DNA of 34,217 nt, taken from assembly GCF_001311825.1 (NCBI RefSeq), contig NZ_BBCB01000030.1, positions 1 to 34,217 of the forward strand, read 5' to 3'. Of the stretch, positions 1 through 9,010 are shown piece by piece (within the stretch, counting starts at the first letter, position 1; every line of letters starts with the position of its first letter). A program made the translations under genes and the position numbers. Source of the DNA: Salidesulfovibrio brasiliensis JCM 12178. GTDB lineage: Bacteria; Desulfobacterota; Desulfovibrionia; Desulfovibrionales; Desulfovibrionaceae. The notes under the pieces are model-generated. The model made no database searches. It was not told the DNA's origin and saw only the letters and a program-made list of their open reading frames with translations.

Positions 1-406
1 CGTCGCCCCTGTCAACCGTTTTTTGAAGATTTTTTTCAGTGTCTCTCTCAGAGACCCCGAAGCCGACCTTCCGGCTAACCGTCCGATTTACTTGGAAAGA
101 ACAAGTCGCTTGGTCCGTCCGGCGTTGCCGTGTCCCTCGCGACGAAGAGAGGTTCTACGGAAACCACCCTCAGAGGTCAAGCGCTTTTTTCAAAAAACTT
201 CACTTTTATTTCACTCAATTTTCAACATATTGATTTTATAGAGCATTTTTGACTCGCCATTTCGCACCCTCCGTGCAGGAAAGCTGTCGAACTGCGCCCC
301 TCCCTCACCATCTCGCAATCAAACCCCCGCCACAATTCGAGAATCGAACAATCCGACCGCACCATTTCACGGATCGAAACGCGCAAAACCGTCACAAAAT
401 GACCTT
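1..406. other. Intergenic region at window edge, no gene seen
   Basis: No convincing gene on either strand. The short reading frames lack ribosome sites or overlap the transporter gene in another frame. Two similar AT-rich words occur in the same orientation, TGTCAACCGTTTTTTG at 10-25 and GGTCAAGCGCTTTTTT at 175-190. Between them lies a GC-richer stretch. The part from about 190 to 240 is unusually AT-rich for this window. I cannot assign a function. The stretch could be the end of an RNA or rRNA-type region lying to the left, but nothing here proves it. Confidence 0.4.
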
Positions 407-1645
407 CTAGCCATAGAGAATCGGCAAGATCCAGCCGAGCCAGCCGGAGAGGATGAGGGCAACAAGGACATTCAACACCGCTCCCAGAACGAGCATGGCC
501 CGCAACGAGGCTCCGCGCATTTCCCCAAAGGCCAGCGCATTGGCCGGGGTGGCGATGGGGGTCATGAAGGCGCAGGTGGAGGCCACTGACACCGCGACCA
601 TGGCCGGAAGCGCCGGAAGCCCCTGCGCCCCGGCCGCAAGATGGATGACCACGAAGAACCCGGCCACCACAACCGTATTGCTCATGACTTCCGTAAGGAA
701 GATAACGGTAAGGACAGAAAGGAACATGAACAGCCACGGCGACATGCTTCGCCCGAGGAGCTGCGACGCCCAGCCTGATGCGGCCGCGTCCAGCCCGAAC
801 CAACGGGCCACGGCAAACACCAGAAGGAGCAGCGCCACAAAGATCACGCCCCGGCGCGGGATGCCGCCCGCAAAGTCGGACGGACGCAACAGCGGGCCGT
901 CACACAGCGCGTCTGCCGGAAGTCGGCGAACGAACGCCAAGAGCAGGAATACCACGGTAAAAGCCAGAGCCGCCCAAACAGCGTTATCCGCAAATCCCGC
1001 CCAAAGCTGTTTTGCCACGGCCTCGCCCGCCCAGAAAAGCAGGAATGCGCCGAGCATCCACACACCCGCGCGCTGGCGGCTCGTCAGGCACTCGCCTTCT
1101 TTGCAATGAGCAGCCACCCGGACGCCGCGAGCATCGGACGGAAGTCCCAGCCCGGCGGCCACGCCCCAGGCGGCAATCACCAGCGCCACCACCAGCGGGA
1201 GCGACCACACGAACCAACTCACAAAGGTAATGCCCTCCCGGCCCGGCACATTCAGCAGGTCAAGCGCCACAAGGAGCACCGCATTGGCCGGGGTGCCGAT
1301 CATGGTCGCCATGCCGCCTATGCCCGCGCCATAGACAGCGGATACCATCAGCGGCGTGGTCATGCCGTGGATGCCCTCGCGCCGGAAGTCGTCGTCGAGC
1401 ACCCTGAGCACGGGCAGCATGGTCAGCACGGTCACGGCGTTGGGGATGAATGCAGAGAGGGTGGCGGCGGCTATCACTATATATAGTAATAGGCGCGAAG
1501 GCCTGCCGCCGCTTCGGGCAATGGCGCGCTGGACAAAACTCTCGGTGAGCCCGTTGACCGCCAGCATCCGGTACACGGCGTATGCGCCCGCGAAAAGCAG
1601 GCCGAGCGGCACGCGCTGCCAGATGGCGTCGAGAATGTCTGTCAT
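407..1645 (-). CDS. SLC13/DASS-type anion transporter
   Basis: A 412-residue polytopic inner-membrane protein. It carries two copies of the divalent anion:Na+ symporter (SLC13/DASS) repeat signature. One is IGTPANAVLL near residue 117. The other is SNTVVVAGFF near residue 319, followed by TPIATPANALAFG near residue 361. These Ser-Asn-Thr and Thr-Pro-Ala-Asn loops normally bind substrate and sodium in dicarboxylate, sulfate or citrate carriers. The protein is shorter than most family members (roughly 450-600 residues). The start has a GAGGA ribosome site a little upstream. The EAL-domain gene ends 74 bases upstream on the same strand. The substrate cannot be told from sequence; sulfate or C4-dicarboxylates would fit a sulfate reducer, which is inference. 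Confidence 0.8.
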   Translation of the reverse strand: MTDILDAIWQRVPLGLLFAGAYAVYRMLAVNGLTESFVQRAIARSGGRPSRLLLYIVIAAATLSAFIPNAVTVLTMLPVLRVLDDDFRREGIHGMTTPLMVSAVYGAGIGGMATMIGTPANAVLLVALDLLNVPGREGITFVSWFVWSLPLVVALVIAAWGVAAGLGLPSDARGVRVAAHCKEGECLTSRQRAGVWMLGAFLLFWAGEAVAKQLWAGFADNAVWAALAFTVVFLLLAFVRRLPADALCDGPLLRPSDFAGGIPRRGVIFVALLLLVFAVARWFGLDAAASGWASQLLGRSMSPWLFMFLSVLTVIFLTEVMSNTVVVAGFFVVIHLAAGAQGLPALPAMVAVSVASTCAFMTPIATPANALAFGEMRGASLRAMLVLGAVLNVLVALILSGWLGWILPILYG

Positions 1646-1719
1646 GCGGAAATCGTCCTCGGTTCGGGCCTACCCGGTCTTCCGGGCATTATTGGCCCGA
1701 TTGCGCGGACAATGCAAGA

Positions 1720-2925
1720 CTATCCGGGGTGCGGAAACTCCAGAGAGAGAATGTAGCGCCTGCCGTCCACACCGTAGAACGGCATGGCGATCAGGCATGC
1801 GGGCAGGCCGAGTCCCGGCGAATCGAACGGCCGGGTCACGAATTTGTCGTAGCCCATTTCTATATATAGGTAATAGTCGCGCCCGCCGTGATCGAATCCG
1901 GGTGAGGACTCCGGCAGAGTGCGCGTTTTTTTCGCGTGCACCCCGCTACGAGGCCGCGTGGTGAGCTGCACCCCGGCGGGATCGATCACGAAAGCCGAGA
2001 TGACCACCTCATGGTCGCGAACTATCTCCCGAACGCCCTGCTCAAAGCCGGATATACGGGCCTTGGCCATCGCTCCTGCCAGACGCGATGCTGTCCGGTT
2101 GAGCGCCTCGAACCGGGCCTTGCGGTCACGAATGGCTTCACGGCGCATGGCAAGGAACTTGTTGTAGGTCTCGCGAATCTTGCCAAAGAACATACGCGCC
2201 GGGTCGTCGGTTTCAGCGGCCTCATCCTTGGTATAGTAATACCCCTGCTGCAGCCCGATTCCGTTCTTGAGCAGGAAGATGGATTCCTCCTCGCTCTCCA
2301 CGCACTGGGCGATGACGGACGCGCCCATCTCCCCGGCAAAGGAGACCAGCCGCTTCAGCATCCGCCCGGCCCGTTCATCCGCGTCCGCGAAAAACGAACG
2401 GTTCACCTTGATGAAATCGACATTGTGCGCTGCAAAGATGCCGAACACCGGGTCGTTCATGTCCACGTTATCTACCGAGAGCATCACGCCCTTGCGGCGG
2501 TAGAAGGTCTCCACATCCGGGGAAAGGCTCTCCAGCAGCCTCGGCGGGGCTTCGACGATGACCCGTTCGGGCGGGACACCCGCGGCCGAGGTCTGCTTGG
2601 CGAAGTGGTCCACAGCGGATTCGCTGCATTCGAGCACGGACAGGTCGAGGTTCAGGAAGAGCAGGATGGACCTGTGGTTGTCGGCGATGGACTTGAAATT
2701 CCGGAGCGCCTTCTCCCGGCAGAGCCGGTCCAGTTCCAGACGCGTTTGCGGTGGCGTGTCAGGAGAGAACATGCGCCCGCCCTCCACGCGCCCGCCGCGA
2801 GCCACGCCCTCGGAAAAGGCCTCGAACCCGAGAATGCTGCGGGTGGGAATGGAAACGACAGGCTGGAAGAGCGTATTGATGCTCCCCTTCTCCACCATCT
2901 GTTCAATGAGTTGCCGGTCGTCCAT
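1720..2925 (-). CDS. EAL-domain protein with degenerate catalytic residues
   Basis: 401 residues. The EAL (cyclic-di-GMP phosphodiesterase fold) domain spans about residues 10-250. A helical linker follows (about 255-305), then a C-terminal sensor-like domain resembling the PAS/Cache-like C-terminus of YkuI-type EAL proteins. There is no GGDEF domain. The EAL glutamate is kept (GFEAF, Glu35), as are the Asn of FLNLDLS, the Glu of IVEAPP and the Lys of FIKVN. The usual DDFGTG loop is replaced by VDNVDMND, the Asp of VKID by Asn, and the first Glu of AEGVE by Gln (AQCVES). Loss of metal ligands suggests a c-di-GMP binder or protein-interaction module rather than an active enzyme. I place the start at 2925, because the longer upstream reading frame crosses the intergenic region and lacks domain content. 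Confidence 0.82.
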   Translation of the reverse strand: MDDRQLIEQMVEKGSINTLFQPVVSIPTRSILGFEAFSEGVARGGRVEGGRMFSPDTPPQTRLELDRLCREKALRNFKSIADNHRSILLFLNLDLSVLECSESAVDHFAKQTSAAGVPPERVIVEAPPRLLESLSPDVETFYRRKGVMLSVDNVDMNDPVFGIFAAHNVDFIKVNRSFFADADERAGRMLKRLVSFAGEMGASVIAQCVESEEESIFLLKNGIGLQQGYYYTKDEAAETDDPARMFFGKIRETYNKFLAMRREAIRDRKARFEALNRTASRLAGAMAKARISGFEQGVREIVRDHEVVISAFVIDPAGVQLTTRPRSGVHAKKTRTLPESSPGFDHGGRDYYLYIEMGYDKFVTRPFDSPGLGLPACLIAMPFYGVDGRRYILSLEFPHPG

Positions 2926-3149
2926 ATTCTTCCCGTCTTTGATGCTTAAGTTCCAGCAACCTATACGAAATAAGCGGAAAGGCCAAGACACATCCTCTCT
3001 CCACCCACACAGCACACTGAAAAGAATCACACTTTTTGCTTGCCCGACACGAGACAAACTCCCGACCCCGACTAGCCTGTTTTCAGCCCCCGCCTTTTCG
3101 GATACACTGCCGCTTCCGCAAACACAGTCCTCAGGGAGCGAAAGAATAC

Positions 3150-6100
3150 ATGGCCGAATTCGTCCATCTGCACGTCCACACCGAATACAGCCTGCTCGAC
3201 GGGGCCATACGGCTCGGCGACCTCTGTCAGCGGGCAAAGGACCTCGGCATGCCCGCCGTAGCCGTCACCGATCACGGGTCCATGTTCGGGGCCGTGGCCT
3301 TTTACATGACCGCCATGGACATGGGCATCAAGCCCATCATCGGCTGCGAGGTCTACGTGGCGCCCGGCGACGTGGACGATGAAGAAGCACACCTCAGGAA
3401 AGACAAGCCCGGCGGCTTCCACCTCGTGCTGCTCGCCAAGAACAACACCGGCTATAAGAACCTCATCAAGCTCGTCTCCAAAGGCTACCTCGAAGGCTTC
3501 CACTACAAGCCCCGCGTGACAAAGCACTGGCTGAACAAGCACTCAGAGGGGCTGATCGCCCTGTCCGCCTGCCTTGCCGGGGAAGTGCCCCGCAAGCTCA
3601 TGAACGAGGGGCTTGACGCTGGCGTTGCCATGGCCAGGGAATACGAAGCCATCTTTCCGGGCAATTTCTATCTCGAACTCCAGCACAACGGCATCGGCGA
3701 TCAGGTCCGGCTGAACGACCTGCTCATCCAGTGCGCCGAGAAGACCGGCCTGCCGCTGGTGGCAACCAACGACTGCCACTACCTCACCGCAGAGGACTAC
3801 GAGGCCCACGATACCCTCCTGTGCATCCAGACACAGAAAACCGTGGACGACGAGAAGCGGTTCCGGATGGACACCAACCAACTGTATTTCAAGACGCCGG
3901 AGGAAATGGAGGAAGCCTTTGCGCACGTTCCCGAGGCCATCGAGAACACCCAGCGCATCGCCGAACGCTGCAACCTGACCATCGAGCTCGGCAACTACTC
4001 CTTCCCGGCCTACGAACTGCCCGAGGGCGTGTCCATGGACGAGGAGTTCGAACGCCTCTGCCGCGAGGGTCTGCAGAAACGCATCGAGGTGGCACCATAC
4101 GAGGTGGACGAGAAAGTCTACTGGGACCGGCTCGAATACGAGCTGGGGGTCATCCGGGAGATGGGCTTCCCGGCCTACTTCCTCATCGTGCAGGACTTCA
4201 TCAACTGGGCCAAGGACAACAGGATTCCGGTCGGCCCGGGGCGCGGCTCGGCGGCTGGCTCCATTGTGGCGTGGGCGCTCAGGATCACCAACATCGATCC
4301 CATCCCGTACGACCTGCTGTTCGAACGCTTCCTGAACGTCGAGCGCGTGTCCATGCCGGATATCGACGTGGACTTCTGCGAACGCCGCCGCCTCGAAGTG
4401 GTGCGCTACACCGCCGAAAAATACGGCGAGGACCACGTGGCGCAGATCACCACCTACGGGACCATGAAAGCCAAAGCGGTCATCAAGGACGTGGGGCGTG
4501 CGCTGGGCCTGAGCTTTGCCGAAACCGACCGCATCGCCAAGCTCATCCCCGAGGACCCGAACTACCTTGCCCAGCTTCTCGGCGTGGCCAAGGCCAAGAT
4601 CACCGTTGCCAACGCGGCCAAGGGCGTTCCCGAACTGCGCCAGATGGCCGAGGACGACTCCAAGGTCGCCAAGCTCATCGACATTTCCAAGCGGCTCGAA
4701 GGCATGGCCCGCCACGCTTCCACCCACGCGGCGGGGGTGGTCATCTCCGAGAAGCCCATGACCGAGTATCTCCCCCTCTACACCGGGAAGAAGGGCGAAG
4801 TCGTCACCCAGTACGACATGAAAAAGGTGGAGAAGGTCGGCCTCATCAAGTTCGACTTCCTCGGCCTGCGCACCATGACGGTCATCGAGGACTGCCTCGA
4901 CATCATCCGGGAGCAGGGCCGCGAAGCCCCGGACCTCGACACGCTGGCCCTCGACGACCCCAAGACCTACGAGATTTACAGCACCGGCGACACGGACGGG
5001 GTGTTTCAGGTGGAATCCTCAGGCATGCGGAAGTATCTGCGGATGCTCAAGCCCAACTGTTTCGAGGACGTCATCGCAATGCTCGCGCTCTACCGCCCCG
5101 GCCCGCTCGGCTCGGGCATGGTAGACGAGTTCATCAAGCGCAAGCACGGCGAGGTCAAGGTGTCCTACCCGCATCCCTCGCTGGAGGAGACGCTCTCGCC
5201 CACCTACGGGGTCATCGTCTATCAGGAGCAGGTCATGGCCTGCGCCATGATCATCGGCGGCTACTCCCTTGGACAGGGCGACCTGCTGCGCCGCGCCATG
5301 GGGAAGAAGATTCCCGAGGAAATGGCAAAGCACCGCGTCAGCTTCGTGGCAGGGGCCGAGGAAAAGGGCATCCCCAAAAAGACGGCGGACGAGATATTCG
5401 ACCTCATGGAACAGTTCGCGGCATACGGCTTCAACAAGTCGCACTCGGCCGCGTACGCGCTTGTTTCCTACTACACCGCGTACCTGAAGGCGCATTTCCC
5501 GGTGGAGTTCATGGCCGCGATCATGAGCTCGGAAATGAACAACACCGACAAGATCATCATGTACGTCAACGCCTGCCGGGACATGAACATCAAGGTCAAC
5601 CCGCCCAACGTCAACTCGGGCATGGCCCGTTTCTCGGTGAAGAACGGGGAAATCCTCTTTGCCATGGCGGCCATCAAGAACGTGGGGGAAGAGGCCATCA
5701 ACGAGATCGCGGCCGAGCGCGACGAAAACGGCCCGTTCACCGACATTTTCGACTTCTGCGAGCGCATCAACCTCAAGCGCGTGACCAAGCGCGTGCTGGA
5801 ATCGCTCAACAAGGCCGGGGCCTTCGAGTGCTTCGGCTGCACCCGCGCATCCATTGAGGAAGACCTCGACCGCGCAGTGGCGCTGGCCCAGAAAAAGGCC
5901 AAGGAAAAGGACTCCGGCATGCTGAACATGCTCGACATGCTCGGCGGCGAAGGTGCGGGCCAGCCCGCTCCCGGCCCGGAGCCCACGGATGTTCCCGAGT
6001 GGGAGGACCGCGAAAAGCTCTCCCGCGAGAAGGAAGTGCTCGGCTTCTTCCTGACCGGCCATCCCCTGCTGGCCTACAAGCACGAGATGCGCCGCCTGCG

Positions 6101-6634
6101 CCTGAACACGCTCATGGACTGCAAGACCATGCCCAAGGGCATGGAGGTCAAGGTCCCGGTCATCGTCCCGGATTTCAAGGAATACATCACCAAAAAGGGC
6201 GACAAGATGGCCTTCTGCACTGCGGAAGACCTGACCTGCACCGGCGAAGTGACCATGCTGCCCAACGTGTACGCCGAAGCGGGCGAACTGCTTCGCGAGG
6301 ACCGCGCCCTGCTCGTCGAGGGCAAGATCGACTCCCGCGATGAAGACAGCGAAGCCCGCGCGACGCCAAGATTCTGGCCGACCGCGTGACCCTTCTGGCC
6401 AAGGCCGTCACCAGCAGCGACCAGCCCGCGCCCATCAGCATCGAAGAGGCCCGGCTCAACGACGCGAAGATGACCGCCCTCGAAGAACTCATCAAACGTC
6501 ACCACGGCCAGACCCCGGTTGTGCTCAGGATCGGCACCCCGGATTCCTACGTGACCATGCGCCTTGGCAACGGCTGGCGCGTTACCCCGTCGCAGGCTTT
6601 CTGGAAGGAAGCCGACGAATGGCAACTGCAATAG
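3150..6634 (+). CDS. dnaE: DNA polymerase III alpha subunit (apparent frameshift near the 3' end)
   Basis: Replicative polymerase catalytic subunit. The N-terminal PHP domain begins FVHLHVHTEYSLLDGA. The catalytic palm carries PDIDVDF (two metal-binding Asp) near residue 404. Next come the fingers, tandem helix-hairpin-helix, and OB-fold regions. GGGAG precedes the ATG. The main frame ends at 6389 with an unrelated tail after GKIDSRDEDSEAR. The expected sequence (DAKILADRVTLLAKAV onward) resumes in another frame and runs to the TAG at 6632-6634. Adding one G after the CGCGCG at 6357-6362 (or removing two bases) joins the frames into about 1161 residues, the normal length. As read, the end of the OB domain and the C-terminal tau-binding region would be lost. 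The gene is essential, so a sequence error is the likeliest cause. Confidence 0.93.
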
Positions 6635-6642
6635 GAGCACCC

Positions 6643-7436
6643 ATGTCCCCGACCGTCGAACTCGTCTTCTTCTCCCCCACCGGAACCAGCCGCCGCACCA
6701 TCGAAGCCGTGGCACAGGGCTTCGGGGCCGAAAATATCGTGCGAAACGACCTGACCCTGCCGCACCACCTCGGCCAGACCGAGTCGCCCATGGAAGGGCT
6801 CGCCATCATCGGCGTGCCGGTCTACGCGGGCCGCGTTCCTGCCCTTGCCGTGGAGCGCCTGAAAAAACACGTCCACGGCGACGGCCGTCCCGCCGCGCTG
6901 GTGGTGACATACGGCAACCGCGCCTTTGAGGATGCGCTGCTGGAGCTCAAGGACATCGCCGAAGACCTCGGTTTCATCCCCGTGGCCGGAGCCGCCTTTA
7001 TCGGTGAGCACTCGTACTCCACCTTCGACACCCCGGTGGCCGAAGGCCGCCCGGACATGCGCGACGAGTCAGACGCCCACCAGTTCGGGCATCTGGTGGC
7101 CGAAAAGCTCTCCAAAGGCAAGGCTTCCTCGCATCCCTCGCTGGAGCTGCCGGGCAACCGCCCGTTCCGGGATGGAACCAGCGCCGGACCTCCGGCCCCG
7201 GAAACCGACCCCGAAGCGTGCGTGCTCTGCGGCGAGTGCTCCCGCTCCTGCCCAGCCGGTGCCATCATCGCCGGGGACGAGCTTTCCACAAACCAAGCCC
7301 TGTGCATCCGCTGCTGCGCCTGTACCCGCGTCTGCCCCATGAGCGCCCGTTCTCTGACACACGAGAAGATACAGGCTTCCGCACCATGCTCGTGGAGAAA
7401 TGTTCGGACCGAAAAGACCCCGAATTCTACTTGTAG
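6643..7436 (+). CDS. EFR1-type flavodoxin/ferredoxin fusion (apparent frameshift)
   Basis: Predicted cytoplasmic electron carrier. An N-terminal flavodoxin-like domain has an FMN phosphate loop, SPTGTSRRT, at about residues 9-17. A C-terminal bacterial ferredoxin has two [4Fe-4S] motifs, CVLCGECSRSCP and CIRCCACTRVCP. The start lies 8 bases after the dnaE stop, with AGGAG overlapping that stop, so the genes are probably co-transcribed. The frame breaks at the GG of 7374-7375. With one added G the protein ends GFRTMLVEKCSDRKDPEFYL, the usual tail of this family, stopping at 7434-7436 (about 264 residues). Without repair the frame runs on through the terminator hairpin into unrelated sequence. 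Confidence 0.85.
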
Positions 7437-7451
7437 CCCTGTTCCGAAAAC

Positions 7452-7492
7452 GAAGAAAAGGCCGCACATGATTCATGTGCGGCCTTTTCTTC
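7452..7492 (+). terminator. Strong intrinsic terminator after the dnaE-EFR1 pair
   Basis: Perfect 19-bp stem (GAAGAAAAGGCCGCACATG and its complement) with a 3-base ATT loop. The right arm contains TTTTCTTC and the left arm a matching A-rich run, so it could work in both directions. Confidence 0.9.
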
Positions 7493-7729
7493 TGACAGCA
7501 TCTTTCTCGCTTGTACGATCACCTTTGATTCAGATTGTTCTGATTATTGGTTTTCATCACCTCCCTTCAGCAACGCACGCTTCGTTCACCCTGTTCCACA
7601 AGCATCCTGTCAAGTGGTATTCTGTTTCCATTCTCTTCCTTTGAGCGTGTTTTTTCTTCTTTGTCCATATGCCCGTGCTACACTGCTGCTCTTCTGAGAA
7701 ATTCAACCAAAGTCCACAGGAGGACCGCT

Positions 7730-8236
7730 ATGCAGATGTCAATGGAAGATTTTAAACGCGAGACATACGATCCGCGCACAGGGGCATTTAAACGTCAATG
7801 GATTCGGTATGGTGATGGAGTCTATGAACCTGTCCGAAAGCATGGTGAGGTGAGGAATAAATGGAGTGACCCTCATCACCAGTTCGCTTGGTGGGTAGAA
7901 GATAAGCCAAGCAATTGGATGCCCAAACATGAGGGAGCAGTTATGTCCTTAAACCACAACTATGGAGAAAAGAATAAACCTTCTCCCAAGAAAACCAGCT
8001 CAAACACTGAAAGCATCGGCACCACTCGCTCACGTCAACGAGGCAAACAGATTCAGGCTGTAATCAAAGACGATTTGGAGGAGTGGGCAAGCATTTATCG
8101 ACAGCTCGGCAATATCCCCGGCTCTTCAAACATCAAACTCTTCGGTAAAAAGGGCGAAGAAGCCAGTGGGCTGGACCATCTGAAGGCCTTTGGCAAAGAC
8201 CTTTTTCCTTGGGCGTTCCGGCCGGATAAAAAATAG
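7730..8236 (+). CDS. Protein of unknown family, 168 residues
   Basis: I do not recognise this protein. The start at 7730 is set by AGGAGG 5 bases upstream; the longer upstream frame crosses AT-rich non-coding sequence. It is hydrophilic, without signal peptide or membrane segment. The N-terminal third is rich in Trp and Tyr (KRQWIRYGDGVYEPV, HHQFAWWVEDKPSNWMP). A Lys/Ser/Thr-rich linker follows at about residues 83-109, then a compact C-terminal part with KDDLEEWASIYRQLGNIPG. Base composition and codon use are AT-richer than in the flanking genes. It stands alone between two strong terminators, which suggests a separately acquired unit. A phage or toxin-type origin cannot be shown. Confidence 0.65.
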   Translation: MQMSMEDFKRETYDPRTGAFKRQWIRYGDGVYEPVRKHGEVRNKWSDPHHQFAWWVEDKPSNWMPKHEGAVMSLNHNYGEKNKPSPKKTSSNTESIGTTRSRQRGKQIQAVIKDDLEEWASIYRQLGNIPGSSNIKLFGKKGEEASGLDHLKAFGKDLFPWAFRPDKK

Positions 8237-8257
8237 CTTCCACAGTGAAACAATGAA

Positions 8258-8293
8258 AAAGCGGCCCGGAAGCTGATGCTTCCGGGCCGCTTT
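8258..8293. terminator. Bidirectional terminator between the convergent unknown gene and lepB
   Basis: Perfect 16-bp stem (AAAGCGGCCCGGAAGC and complement) with loop TGAT. It is flanked by five A on the left, giving a T-run for minus-strand transcripts, and three T on the right. It serves both convergent genes. Confidence 0.88.
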
Positions 8294-8315
8294 GAATGGC
8301 AAATCAATGTGCCGC

Positions 8316-8990
8316 CTACTCCACCACTTTCCCGAGGCGGTTCCAGCGGATGTCGGTGAGGTTCTCCCAAGACCAATAAATAAACAGGGCCTTGCCGAGG
8401 ATGGCCTCGCGGTCCACGAAGCCCCAGAAACGGGAGTCGTGAGAACCGTCGCGGTTGTCGCCCATGACAAAGTACTTGCCTTCGGGAACGGTAATCTGCG
8501 GCATCTGGTCGCGGTGGGACATATGCGCCTTGCCGTTGAAGTATTCGGCGTACTGGTCCGGCGGCAGCACGTCCGGCATGCGGGCCGGGCGCGGGTACAC
8601 CATGGAGCCCGTGAACTGGGTGAAGCTCTCGTTGACGGGCTGGCCGTTGCGATAGAGCTGCTTGTCCACGATCTCCAGCGTGTCGCCGGGAACGCCCACA
8701 ATGCGCTTGATGAAGTCCACGTCCGGGTTCTGCGGATACTCGAAGACGATGATATCGTTACGTTCCGGATTGGAGACCGGGATGATGATCTTGTCCACGA
8801 ACGGCGCCTTCACGCCGTACAGAAACTTGCTCACCAGCAGATGGTCGCCGATCTGGAGCGTCTGGAGCATGGAGCCGGAAGGAATCTTGAACGCCTGCAC
8901 GATGAAGGTGCGGATGAACAGGGCCAGCAGTCCGGCGACTACCAGCACCTCAACAGTTTCACGAACGCTTTGTGTCAGGTCCTTTTTCAT
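8316..8990 (-). CDS. lepB: Signal peptidase I
   Basis: 224-residue type I signal peptidase, which removes signal peptides from exported proteins at the inner membrane. An N-terminal membrane segment (VEVLVVAGLLALFIRTFIV) is followed by the catalytic Ser in IPSGSM (about residue 40). The general-base Lys is in FIKRIVGVPGD (about residue 95), and the box GKYFVMGDNRDGSHDSR is near residue 175. It starts 20 bases after the lepA stop, with CGGAG upstream, forming the conserved lepA-lepB operon. Length and all catalytic boxes look normal. Confidence 0.96.
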   Translation of the reverse strand: MKKDLTQSVRETVEVLVVAGLLALFIRTFIVQAFKIPSGSMLQTLQIGDHLLVSKFLYGVKAPFVDKIIIPVSNPERNDIIVFEYPQNPDVDFIKRIVGVPGDTLEIVDKQLYRNGQPVNESFTQFTGSMVYPRPARMPDVLPPDQYAEYFNGKAHMSHRDQMPQITVPEGKYFVMGDNRDGSHDSRFWGFVDREAILGKALFIYWSWENLTDIRWNRLGKVVE

Positions 8991-9010
8991 GCTTACTCCG
9001 GGTTGGACAG

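Noticed and set aside
222..803. Long minus-strand frame of 193 residues
   Set aside because: It lies in another frame of the transporter gene, has low-complexity Gly/His/Arg content and no ribosome site.
3731..5857. 708-residue frame inside dnaE
   Set aside because: An Arg/His/Gly-rich shadow of dnaE caused by high GC content; no start signal or domain.
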